A stretch of DNA of 21,160 bases from Loktanella sp. UBA3435 (GTDB lineage: Bacteria > Pseudomonadota > Alphaproteobacteria > Rhodobacterales > Rhodobacteraceae), in NCBI GenBank assembly GCA_002378665.1, contig DFSO01000093.1, positions 1-21,160 on the forward strand. Direction: 5' to 3'. Of this stretch, positions 7,853 to 15,234 are shown piece by piece (the first letter of the stretch is position 1; each line of letters begins with the position of its first letter). Under the pieces are notes generated by a model. It did no database searches. It worked only from the letters and a program-made list of their open reading frames with translations, and had not been told where the DNA came from. Made by a program: the position numbers and the translations under genes.

Positions 7853-8661
7853 GCGCCCAACCAGAGAACATCCGCCGTAACACCGTCCCACAAATCGCAA
7901 AGCGTAAGGGTGGCGATCCAATTGTCTCATTGACCTCTTATCACGCGCATACGGCTGCAATCGTTGACAAATACGCCGATTTCATCCTTGTTGGTGACAG
8001 CCTTGGCATGGTCATGCACGGCATGGATAGCACCGTGGGCGTGCCACTTGATCTGATGATCATGCATGGCAAGGCCGTGGTGCGCGGCACAAAAAAGGCG
8101 CTGATCGTGGTCGATATGCCGTTCGGCTCTTATGAGGAATCGCCAAACATGGCGTTCCGCAATGCAGCCAAGATCATGAAAGAAACCGGCTGTGGCGCGG
8201 TCAAGCTTGAGGGCGGCGCGCGTATGGCCGAAACAATCAAGTTTCTCGTCGAGCGCGGCATCCCCGTCATGGCCCACATCGGCCTGACCCCGCAGTCGTC
8301 TCACGTGATGGGCGGGTTCAAAACCCAAGGCCGCGACGAAGATACGTGGGCCGCGCACATCAAAGACGCGCACGCAGTGACAGACGCGGGTGCCTTCTCT
8401 GTTGTGCTTGAAGGCATGGTCGAACCGCTTGCCTCAAAGATCACCAAAGAAATCGCAATCCCCACAATCGGCATTGGCGCCTCCGCTGACTGCGACGGCC
8501 AAATTCTGGTGCTCGAAGACATGCTCGGCATGAACCCTTGGACCCCGAAATTCGTCAAGGTCTACGGCCAACTCGGTCCGATGATCGAGGACAGCGTGAA
8601 ACGTTACGCGGCAGAAGTAAAAGACCGTTCCTTCCCTTCAGAAGACGAAGTGTACCGCTAA
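7849..8661 (+). CDS. panB: 3-methyl-2-oxobutanoate hydroxymethyltransferase (ketopantoate synthesis)
   Basis: A 270-aa enzyme of the pantothenate pathway that transfers a hydroxymethyl group from 5,10-methylene-tetrahydrofolate to ketoisovalerate, giving ketopantoate. Expected metal-binding acids are present at Asp50 (VGDSLGMV), Asp89 (VVDMPFGSY) and Glu120 (KLEGG), with the likely base Glu187 in VLEGM. It begins in the last codons of panC with an excellent ribosome binding site, AGGAGG at 7836-7841. Ketopantoate reductase (panE/ilvC) is not in the window. The nearby divergent GcvT-fusion enzyme would be a source of the methylene-THF that PanB uses (inference). Confidence 0.95.
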   Translation: MSAQPENIRRNTVPQIAKRKGGDPIVSLTSYHAHTAAIVDKYADFILVGDSLGMVMHGMDSTVGVPLDLMIMHGKAVVRGTKKALIVVDMPFGSYEESPNMAFRNAAKIMKETGCGAVKLEGGARMAETIKFLVERGIPVMAHIGLTPQSSHVMGGFKTQGRDEDTWAAHIKDAHAVTDAGAFSVVLEGMVEPLASKITKEIAIPTIGIGASADCDGQILVLEDMLGMNPWTPKFVKVYGQLGPMIEDSVKRYAAEVKDRSFPSEDEVYR

Positions 8662-8674
8662 ATCCACAGCCATT

Positions 8675-8719
8675 TTCTATGTCTAGATACACTCCCGCCG
8701 GAGGCATCAACATATAGAA
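8675..8719 (+). other. Possible imperfect hairpin downstream of panB
   Basis: TTCTATGT and ACATATAGAA can pair with a two-base bulge around an inner CTCC/GGAG pairing, beginning 14 nt after the panB stop. No T-run follows, so this is at best a weak or factor-dependent terminator, or a 3'-end structure. Confidence 0.25.
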
Positions 8720-8837
8720 TTTGGCGAGAACACCTTGATGGGGAAGCGAAATTTTATTCTCCCCCTCGTAAAATGCCCCGACTCATGCTATGTTGCTATT
8801 ACCACTCGTTAGAAGTGGATCGTTGAGGAGTATAGTA

Positions 8838-8990
8838 ATGACCAGTAGAACCGTGCTTGCGCTTGTCGCAATGTCGGTCTTGGGGGCCTGTATGGACGCC
8901 CAAAGCTCTTACGTCGCAGGACGTGCCGACAATGACATGCTTCGTTTTTCCGCATCAAATTACGTTCTGACCCTTGAGGATAAGAACTGA
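8838..8990 (+). CDS. Small lipoprotein of unknown function (50 aa)
   Basis: A 50-aa product with a lipoprotein signal: short basic start (MTSR), hydrophobic core (VLALVAMS) and lipobox VLGAC with the lipidated Cys18. The mature chain is only 33 residues, begins CMDAQSSY and ends in a mixed-charge tail (LTLEDKN). There is a good ribosome binding site, GAGGAG, 7 nt before the ATG, and a terminator-like hairpin 38 bp downstream, so it looks like a complete single-gene unit. A small CCACT/AGTGG dyad (8802-8818) lies in the leader. I recognise no family. Position +2 is Met, which would favour outer-membrane sorting under the general rule that Asp at +2 retains lipoproteins in the inner membrane. 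Confidence 0.75.
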   Translation: MTSRTVLALVAMSVLGACMDAQSSYVAGRADNDMLRFSASNYVLTLEDKN

Positions 8991-9028
8991 GCCATTTTGC
9001 GCTTGGAAAACACTGTTAAATGAATAGA

Positions 9029-9046
9029 TCGGGCCTTGCGGCCCGA
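9029..9046. terminator. Hairpin between convergent genes
   Basis: TCGGGCC-TTGC-GGCCCGA forms a perfect 7-bp, GC-rich stem with a 4-nt loop, between the small lipoprotein and the convergent dehydrogenase stop at 9054. T-runs on either side are weak, so termination efficiency is uncertain. Confidence 0.6.
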
Positions 9047-9053
9047 CCGTAGA

Positions 9054-10040
9054 CTACAACATTGATGGCACGACAAGATCAGGTGGGCGGTGCCCGTCAG
9101 CGAATGTCTTGATGTTGATGATCACTTTCTCACCCATCTCAACGCGACCCTCAATCGTAGCCGATCCCATATGCGGGAGAAGCACAACATTGGGCAGTTC
9201 CCTGAGCCGTGGGTTGATGTCATGGGCGTTCTCGAACACATCAAGCCCCGCCCCTGCCAACTCGCCCGCACGCAGCATGCGCGTCAGGGCATTTTCGTCG
9301 ACAACCTCCCCACGCGACACGTTGACCAGCACGGCATCGGGCTTCATCAGCTTCAACCGCCGCGCATTCAGCAGATGAAACGTAGACGGGGTATGCGGAC
9401 AACTGACCACCACCACATCCATTCTAGCGACCATCTGATCAAGGCTTTCCCAATAGGTGGCCTCTAAGGCCTCTTCTTGCTCTGGGCGTAATTTCTTACG
9501 GTTATGGTAATGGATCTGCATCCCAAAGGCGGCTGCACGTTTTGCAACAGCCTGACCAATACGGCCCATGCCCAAAATGCCGATACGACGCCCGCCAATA
9601 CGGCCACCCAGCATCGCGGTCGGGCTCCAGCCCTCCCATTTGCCGTCCTGCATAACCTTAAGACCTTCAGGAATACGGCGCGTGACCGCCAGCATCAGCG
9701 CCAGCGCCATATCAGCGGTATCATCGGTGGTGACACCGGGCGTATTGGACACCTGAATCCCGCGCTGACGGGCGGTGGATACGTCAATATTATCAACCCC
9801 TGCGCCATATTGCGCGATCAGACGCAGGTTTTCACCTGCACCTGCCAACAATGCGGCGTCAATCTGATCGGTAATCGTTGAAACAAGCACATCGGCGGTT
9901 TTCATCGCCTCCGCCAGCGCCTCTCGGCTCATCGGCTTATCATCATCGCGCAACGTCACGCTGAACAATTCACACAATCGAGTCTCTACAACATCGGGCA
10001 ACCGTCGCGTCACAACAACACTTAAGCGTTTACCTGGCAT
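9054..10040 (-). CDS. D-2-hydroxyacid dehydrogenase (glyoxylate/hydroxypyruvate reductase or D-glycerate dehydrogenase-like)
   Basis: A 328-aa NAD(P)-dependent D-isomer 2-hydroxyacid dehydrogenase. The catalytic domain flanks a Rossmann domain with ILGMGRIGQAVAKR (155-168). A basic segment after the second strand (HNRKK, 179-183) suggests NADP(H) could be accepted. Arg243 (NVSRGEVVDE) and His290 (LLPHMGSAT) are the expected catalytic residues. The glutamate normally found in DVFExEP is absent: the sequence reads DVFENAHDINP, with Ala272 in that place. The ATG at 10040 has AGGGAG 8 nt upstream; an in-frame TTG at 10064 has no such support. It is divergent from the SH3-domain gene, with 111 bp between starts. 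The likely role is reduction of glyoxylate or hydroxypyruvate, but the substrate is not fixed by sequence. Confidence 0.88.
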   Translation of the reverse strand: MPGKRLSVVVTRRLPDVVETRLCELFSVTLRDDDKPMSREALAEAMKTADVLVSTITDQIDAALLAGAGENLRLIAQYGAGVDNIDVSTARQRGIQVSNTPGVTTDDTADMALALMLAVTRRIPEGLKVMQDGKWEGWSPTAMLGGRIGGRRIGILGMGRIGQAVAKRAAAFGMQIHYHNRKKLRPEQEEALEATYWESLDQMVARMDVVVVSCPHTPSTFHLLNARRLKLMKPDAVLVNVSRGEVVDENALTRMLRAGELAGAGLDVFENAHDINPRLRELPNVVLLPHMGSATIEGRVEMGEKVIINIKTFADGHRPPDLVVPSML

Positions 10041-10151
10041 GATCCGCACTCCCTTGCTTCCCAAATCACTCAGCTAATGTCAGGTTGCAAGATACGGACG
10101 CTAGGCACAAGAACCCAGCGCCACTTGAGTAGAAATAAAGGTCACAGGCAA

Positions 10152-10679
10152 ATGTTTTCATGGGCAAAAACTCTCTGCGTCGCAGTTTTATGCGCCGGTG
10201 CAGCAAACGCACAAGAAACGAATGAGGCCCCCGCTGACGCAACCGACGTCGTCCTTGGGCCTGAAACCAACCTGCCCATGCCACGCTATGTTTCGCTCAA
10301 AGCGTCAGAGGCCAACGTGCGCCGAGGCCCGTCCCTCACCCACCGCATCGACTGGGTTTTCAAACGCCGCGACATGCCGCTGCAAGTTGTCGCCGAATAC
10401 GGCCACTGGCGGCGCGTGATTGATCGCGACGGACAAGGTGGCTGGGTTCACTACACCATGCTGTCAGGTTCGCGTACCGTGATCATTGACGAAAACATGA
10501 TGGCCCTGCGCACCCGTCCCGATGCAGGTGCACCCGAAAATGCCGTGCTTGAGGCGGGCGTTATCGCCAAACTCGACGAATGCAGCCTGACATGGTGCTG
10601 GCTGGAGGCTGGCGGCTATAAAGGCTGGGCACCCAAAGGCGTACTTTGGGGCGTCGAAGCTGACGAAGTCCGCGAGTAG
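10152..10679 (+). CDS. Secreted SH3-like domain protein
   Basis: A 175-aa exported protein. Residues 1-20 are a Sec signal peptide with a likely cut after AANA. Two bacterial SH3-like repeats follow: one at about 46-112 (VSLKASEANVRRGPSLTH, GWVHYTML) and a second at about 113-170 (MALRTRPDAGAP, GWAPKGVLWG). The Asn-Val-Arg-xGPS pattern is typical of the SH3_3/SH3_4 group, which is thought to bind cell-wall or protein partners in the periplasm. Cys144 and Cys149 could form a disulfide after export. The start was placed at the ATG preceding the signal peptide, trimming 25 residues of upstream open frame. The FieF-like exporter starts 38 bp downstream on the same strand, so the pair may be co-transcribed. 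Confidence 0.82.
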   Translation: MFSWAKTLCVAVLCAGAANAQETNEAPADATDVVLGPETNLPMPRYVSLKASEANVRRGPSLTHRIDWVFKRRDMPLQVVAEYGHWRRVIDRDGQGGWVHYTMLSGSRTVIIDENMMALRTRPDAGAPENAVLEAGVIAKLDECSLTWCWLEAGGYKGWAPKGVLWGVEADEVRE

Positions 10680-10717
10680 GGCTTTCCCCGCGGCAACCAT
10701 CCCGCTAAACCAGCGCC

Positions 10718-11623
10718 ATGAACACGCAATCTGGAACCCGATTAAACCTCTCCGCAGGGCTGCTCTCTGTGACAGTTGCCCTTGTGTTGGTGATTGCCAA
10801 GCTTTGGGCGTTTGGCGAAACGGGATCGCTTTCTATTGCCGCCACACTAGCCGACAGCGCGATGGATTTGATGATGTCGCTTGGCGGACTTGTGGCCATC
10901 ATCTATGCTGCCAAACCTGCCGACGACGATCACAACTTCGGACATACCTCTGCCGAAGACCTCGCAGCCCTCGGCCAATCCATCTTTATCCTGATTTCAG
11001 CGACCGTCATCGCCGTCGCCGCTATCTTGCGTCTTCTCGACAGGAACGTATCATTGCCCGAACGCGAGGCCAGCGGCATGGTCGTGATCGTATTTTCCAT
11101 CGTCATCACCATCGCCTTGGTCCTGTGGCAACGGCGCGTCGCAAAGCAAACGGGCAACCGCGTTGTCGCCGCCGATAGCCTGCATTACTTGGGCGACCTG
11201 ATCCCCAATGTCGGCGCGCTAATCGCGCTCTGGGCCTCTGCCAAATTCGGGATCGGCCAGATCGACAGCATTGTGGCCCTCGCTGCGGCCGCCCTACTCG
11301 CCTTTGGTGCCATGCGTATTGGCAAGGCCGCTTTTGACGCGCTGATGGACAGACAAGCCGACACCGGCATGATCGCAGGAATCGAAGACATCACCCGCGA
11401 CTTTGAGGGCGTGCACGGATTCCACGATCTTAAAACCCGCGTTGCAGGCAGCCGCGTGTTTGTGAACCTGCACATCGAACTCGACGGCACTCAAACTCTC
11501 GAGGACGCTCACGCCATCGGTGCCGCCCTGCGCCGCGCCATCACCGAGGCCTATCCGCGCGCCGATGTGTTGATCCACAAAGATCCTGTTGGCGTCGAAA
11601 AACACCCCGACGATCAGCGTTAA
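10718..11623 (+). CDS. Cation diffusion facilitator transporter, FieF-like
   Basis: A 301-aa inner-membrane cation/proton antiporter of the CDF family, with six predicted membrane helices and a cytoplasmic C-terminal domain. By memory it aligns well with Escherichia coli FieF (YiiP). The transport-site residues correspond to Asp46 and Asp50 (ADSAMD) and to His156 and Asp160 (ADSLHYLGD), the Asp/Asp/His/Asp set seen in FieF. The second site Asp69-His72-His76 lies in PADDDHNFGH. This set points to export of Zn2+, Fe2+ or Cd2+ rather than Mn2+ (inference). The C-terminal dimer domain (about 215-300) contains GVHGFHDLKTR and the terminal IHKDP. A GTGCAC repeat array starts 5 bp after the stop. 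Confidence 0.9.
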   Translation: MNTQSGTRLNLSAGLLSVTVALVLVIAKLWAFGETGSLSIAATLADSAMDLMMSLGGLVAIIYAAKPADDDHNFGHTSAEDLAALGQSIFILISATVIAVAAILRLLDRNVSLPEREASGMVVIVFSIVITIALVLWQRRVAKQTGNRVVAADSLHYLGDLIPNVGALIALWASAKFGIGQIDSIVALAAAALLAFGAMRIGKAAFDALMDRQADTGMIAGIEDITRDFEGVHGFHDLKTRVAGSRVFVNLHIELDGTQTLEDAHAIGAALRRAITEAYPRADVLIHKDPVGVEKHPDDQR

Positions 11624-11627
11624 ATCG

Positions 11628-11666
11628 GTGCACGGGCGGTGCACACTTGGTGCACGCCCTGTGCAT
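11628..11666. repeat. Array of four GTGCA(C/T) palindromes at 11-bp spacing
   Basis: GTGCAC at 11628, 11639 and 11650 and GTGCAT at 11661 are exactly 11 bp apart, right after the FieF-like gene and before the convergent dcp stop. The first 17 bp (GTGCACGGGCGGTGCAC) differ from the array at 3149 at one position. TCGTTTTTA follows the last unit. It may be a terminator-like fold or a phased binding array. Confidence 0.85.
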
Positions 11667-11674
11667 TGTCGTTT

Positions 11675-13702
11675 TTAGCTAGCAGTAGCCAATCCGCGCC
11701 CTTTCAAAAGCGCCGCGACACCGGGCAAACGACCACGGAACTTGACGTATAATTCCGCTGCATCAACCGACCCACCAGAGGACAAAACCGTGTCTTCCAG
11801 ACGCTTCGCAAGCTCCACATCAAACGGGTTTCCAACCTCTTCAAATGCGGCAAATGCATCGGCATCCATCACCTCTGACCACATGTAGCTGTAGTAGCCA
11901 CAAGAGTATCCATCGCTCGCGAAAACATGGGCGAAATGTGGGGTTGCGTGGCGCATCCGAATGGCGTGCGGCATCCCGATTTCCTCAAGGATTTCAGCCT
12001 GTTTCTGCATCGGATCGGCTGGCGGCGCGCCCTCATGAAAGCTCAAATCCACCAGCGCGGAGGCGACATATTCCACCGTCGAAAACCCCATATCATAGGT
12101 CGCAGCACCCAGCATACGGGTCAGCAATTCTTCCGGCATCGGCGCACCCGTTTCCGCATGCGTCGCGAACTCTGACAGCACCTCAGGCACCTCCAACCAA
12201 TGTTCATATAGCTGGCTTGGAAGCTCCACAAAATCGCGCGCCACGGACGTGCCACTAATGCTTTCGTAAGTCACGTCAGATAACATCTGGTGCAGCGCAT
12301 GCCCAAACTCATGAAACAACGTCCGCGCATCATCATAGGACAGCAACGCAGGCTGCCCCTCTTCAGGCTTTGCAAAGTTACAAACGTTAATAACATGGGG
12401 GCGAATGTCGCCTGCAAGCCGCTGTTGCGACCGCATCGCAGAGCACCAAGCGCCAGAGCGTTTTGACCCACGGGCGAAATAATCCCCAATGAAAACAGCG
12501 ATATGCTCACCGTCACGGGTCACATTCCAGACCCGCACATCCGCGTGATATGTCGGTGCCTCGATCTCTTCAAAGGTTAACCCGAACAGGCGCGTGGAGC
12601 AGGCAAAAGCCGCCTCGATCATACGGTCAAGTTGCAGGTAGGGCTTCAATTCCGCCTCATCCAAATCGTGCAATTTCTTACGCTGCTTTTCGGAATAAAA
12701 CCGCCAATCCCACGGCTCTAAAGGCCCGTCAAACCCGTCCGCATGCAGCAAACGTTCCAAGACTTTTGCGTCCGACAAGGCACTCGCTTTTGCAGGCTCC
12801 CAAACCTTCATCAACAGCTCGCGTACCGCCGCAGGTGTGCCTGCCATTTCCGTTTCTAACTTGTAATCGGCAAAGGTTGCATAGCCGAGCAAATTCGCCC
12901 GCTCCGCCCTGAGTTTTAAGATCTCGGCGGCAATCGCACGGTTATCCGTCTTGCCACCATTTGCCCCCCGCGCGGTCCAAGCCTCATAAGCTTTCTGACG
13001 CAAATCACGGCGCTCCGAGAATTGCAAAAACGGGACAATAAGAGAGCGAGACAGCGTGACAACAGGCCCGCCTGCATCCTTTTCCTTACCCGCAGACCGT
13101 GCTGTAGCAACCACAAAATCTGGTAAACCAGCAAGCCCGTCTTGATCCAATTTCATGAACCATTCCCGCTCATCCGCGAGCAAGTTCTGCGTAAATTCAG
13201 TCCCCAAAACCGACAGTCGCGATTTCACATCCCGCAACCGATCCGCATCCGCCCCAACCAACTGCGCACCAGAGCGCACAAACCCGCGCCGTGTTAGCAT
13301 CAAAACCCGCGCCTGCTCATCCGTCAAATCAAGAGTATCACGTTGATTCCAAAGGGTTTCGACACGCTCAAACAATGCCGCATTGGCCGTAATCCACGAC
13401 CCGTAAGCGCTTAGTTTCGGCGCAAAATCGCGCTGCAATGCCTCGCGTGCGGGGTTACTATCGGCCCCCGCCATCGCATAAAACGCGCCTAAGACGCGGC
13501 CCAGCTTGTCTTCGGCCAATTCCAAGGCCTCAACCGTATTGGCAAATGTCGCAGCCTCTGCGTTGCGAGTGATCGCGTTGATATTGGCCTTGGCGGCGTC
13601 TAATGCGGCGTCAACCGCAGGCGCAAAATCTGCGTCTGAAATCAAGGTAAAAGGCGGCAAATCAAACGGGGTGTCCCAGTCGGACAAGAGCGGATTGGTC
13701 AT
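11675..13702 (-). CDS. dcp: Peptidyl-dipeptidase Dcp, M3 family zinc metallopeptidase
   Basis: A 675-aa cytoplasmic or periplasmic-side peptidase without a visible signal peptide, close to the roughly 680 residues of E. coli Dcp. The zinc-binding motif is HEFGH (His464, Glu465, His468) with the third ligand Glu493 in DFVELPSQ. Neighbouring segments NVCNFAKP, GQPALLSYDDARTLF and the C-terminal GYYSYMWSEV match Dcp by memory more closely than oligopeptidase A, although the two are close relatives. The family trims dipeptides from the C-termini of small peptides. The ATG at 13702 is preceded by AAAGGAGA at 7 nt, which decides it against a start 21 bases upstream. It lies 54 bp downstream of the E1-like gene on the same strand and may be the last gene of the coaBC block. 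It converges with the FieF-like gene. Confidence 0.9.
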   Translation of the reverse strand: MTNPLLSDWDTPFDLPPFTLISDADFAPAVDAALDAAKANINAITRNAEAATFANTVEALELAEDKLGRVLGAFYAMAGADSNPAREALQRDFAPKLSAYGSWITANAALFERVETLWNQRDTLDLTDEQARVLMLTRRGFVRSGAQLVGADADRLRDVKSRLSVLGTEFTQNLLADEREWFMKLDQDGLAGLPDFVVATARSAGKEKDAGGPVVTLSRSLIVPFLQFSERRDLRQKAYEAWTARGANGGKTDNRAIAAEILKLRAERANLLGYATFADYKLETEMAGTPAAVRELLMKVWEPAKASALSDAKVLERLLHADGFDGPLEPWDWRFYSEKQRKKLHDLDEAELKPYLQLDRMIEAAFACSTRLFGLTFEEIEAPTYHADVRVWNVTRDGEHIAVFIGDYFARGSKRSGAWCSAMRSQQRLAGDIRPHVINVCNFAKPEEGQPALLSYDDARTLFHEFGHALHQMLSDVTYESISGTSVARDFVELPSQLYEHWLEVPEVLSEFATHAETGAPMPEELLTRMLGAATYDMGFSTVEYVASALVDLSFHEGAPPADPMQKQAEILEEIGMPHAIRMRHATPHFAHVFASDGYSCGYYSYMWSEVMDADAFAAFEEVGNPFDVELAKRLEDTVLSSGGSVDAAELYVKFRGRLPGVAALLKGRGLATAS

Positions 13703-13756
13703 TGGAAAATCTCCTTTGACCATAACCTAAGCAGCCTCGCCAGATTGTGCCAGTGG

Positions 13757-14788
13757 TCAGCGGCCGCAAACCTGACAGTCGGCCCGCCGCTTCACAGAAA
13801 TCACGCGGGTTTGCGCGTAAAGTGCGTCATAGATGAGCAACCGCCCGCGCAATCCCTCGCCCGCGCCAGTGATTTCTTTGATCGCCTCCAACGCCATCAT
13901 AGACCCCACTACCCCTGGCAATGGCCCGATGACCCCCGCCTCGGCACAGCTTGGCACAAGCGCGGGATCGGGGGCGGAGGGGAAGACGCACGCGTAGCAA
14001 GGTGCGTCATGTGCTGGGTCGAACAAACTTAGCTGACCCTCCCACTGTGTCAGTGCGCCAGAAATCAGCAGTTTACCCAGTGAAACGCAGGCCGCGTTAA
14101 CCAAATATCGGGTCTCAAAATTGTCAGTGCCATCGAGGATTAAATCGTAGTCTGCGAAGAGCTCCGCTGCGATTTCCGCCGTCAGCCTGCGGTGATAAGG
14201 ACGCACAGTGATATGCGGGTTTTGCGCGGTCATCACGTCGGCGGCTGACATCACTTTTGGCGCACCAATCTGGTCATATGTGTGGATCACCTGCCGTTGT
14301 AGGTTGGCGTTTTCGACCAGATCATCGTCGATTACTCCGATTGTACCGACACCTGCAGCGGCAAGATATTGTAACGCAGGCGCGCCAAGACCACCTGCAC
14401 CAACCACCAAAACCTTTGCATTTCTCAACGCCTTTTGCCCCTGCCCACCCACTTCGCGCAGCATGATGTGGCGAGCGTAGCGGTCGAGCTCCACGTCAGA
14501 GAAACCCGCTTTTGGCGCGGAGACTTCTGGTGTTTTTATCCTTTTTTTCAGCTTGTTAAGCAGATACTTGTAACCAAATGCAATCGCGATCAATGACATG
14601 ACGAACGGCCAAAGTCGCGCGTCACCTCCCGTTGCTTCGCGCAATGTGTTGCCTTCGGGCAGCAAGATTTGCGCGAGATTTACGAGCAGCAGCAAAATGC
14701 CGATCATGATCCAACGAGCACGGCGTGGTGTGCCCATCGCGGCCCCGATGCCCCACAGGGCAGCGGCCATCGTCAACACGACCATCAT
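13757..14788 (-). CDS. MoeB/ThiF/HesA-family E1-like adenylyltransferase with N-terminal membrane anchor
   Basis: A 343-aa protein. Residues 95-343 are a complete MoeB/ThiF-type domain: ATP loop VGAGGLGAP (129-137), NLQRQVIH (162-169), DGTDNFETRYLVN (219-231), and a four-cysteine zinc site Cys264/Cys267 and Cys338/Cys341. Cys281 in SCAEAG is at the family's conserved cysteine. The family adenylates the C-terminus of ubiquitin-like sulfur carriers such as MoaD or ThiS. Unlike E. coli MoeB (about 249 aa), this one carries about 85 extra N-terminal residues with three hydrophobic segments (about 3-19, 25-44, 60-78) and then a very basic stretch (NKLKKRIK), implying attachment to the inner membrane with the enzyme in the cytoplasm. 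The start overlaps the dut stop by ATGA, supporting the long form. No carrier-protein gene is in the window, so moeB versus thiF is undecided. Confidence 0.87.
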   Translation of the reverse strand: MMVVLTMAAALWGIGAAMGTPRRARWIMIGILLLLVNLAQILLPEGNTLREATGGDARLWPFVMSLIAIAFGYKYLLNKLKKRIKTPEVSAPKAGFSDVELDRYARHIMLREVGGQGQKALRNAKVLVVGAGGLGAPALQYLAAAGVGTIGVIDDDLVENANLQRQVIHTYDQIGAPKVMSAADVMTAQNPHITVRPYHRRLTAEIAAELFADYDLILDGTDNFETRYLVNAACVSLGKLLISGALTQWEGQLSLFDPAHDAPCYACVFPSAPDPALVPSCAEAGVIGPLPGVVGSMMALEAIKEITGAGEGLRGRLLIYDALYAQTRVISVKRRADCQVCGR

Positions 14789-15234
14789 GTGCCAGTAGAC
14801 CCAAATCCGCTCGCGCCGCGCCGGGTTTCGTCGAGGGTTTCAACTAGCGTAAATTCAGCTTGGATCACAGGCGCCACGACCATTTGTGCGACGCGCATGC
14901 CATGGGTCACTTCAAAATTAGCATCGCCCAGATTGATCAAAATCACGCCAACTGGCCCGCGATAATCACTATCGATTGTGCCGGGTGCGTTGACCATGCT
15001 GATGCCATGTTTGAGTGCGAGTCCAGAGCGGGGTCTGATCTGGACCTCGTAGCCTTGGGCGATCGCCATGCACAGACCCGTGGGGATCAACGCGCGGGCA
15101 TTTGGGGCGAGAGTGACGCCGCCGTGGTCTGCAAAGTTCGCGCAAAGATCGGCGCCAGCCGCACCCGTCGTCTCGTATTTCGGCAAGGGCAAGGAGTGAT
15201 CCGCGCCCTCGGCCCACTTCAATTTCACGATCAT
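14785..15234 (-). CDS. dut: Deoxyuridine 5'-triphosphate nucleotidohydrolase (dUTPase)
   Basis: A 149-aa trimeric-type dUTPase that hydrolyses dUTP to dUMP, keeping uracil out of DNA and feeding dTMP synthesis. All five family motifs are visible in order: GAAGADL (24-30), RPRSGLALKHG (68-78), GTIDSDYRG (85-93), RVAQMVV (114-120) and the glycine-rich C-terminal arm RGASGFGSTG (139-148). Length is standard. Its ATG overlaps the coaBC stop by four bases, and its own stop overlaps the next gene's start in the same way. The coaBC-dut pairing is common in proteobacteria. Confidence 0.95.
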   Translation of the reverse strand: MIVKLKWAEGADHSLPLPKYETTGAAGADLCANFADHGGVTLAPNARALIPTGLCMAIAQGYEVQIRPRSGLALKHGISMVNAPGTIDSDYRGPVGVILINLGDANFEVTHGMRVAQMVVAPVIQAEFTLVETLDETRRGASGFGSTGT

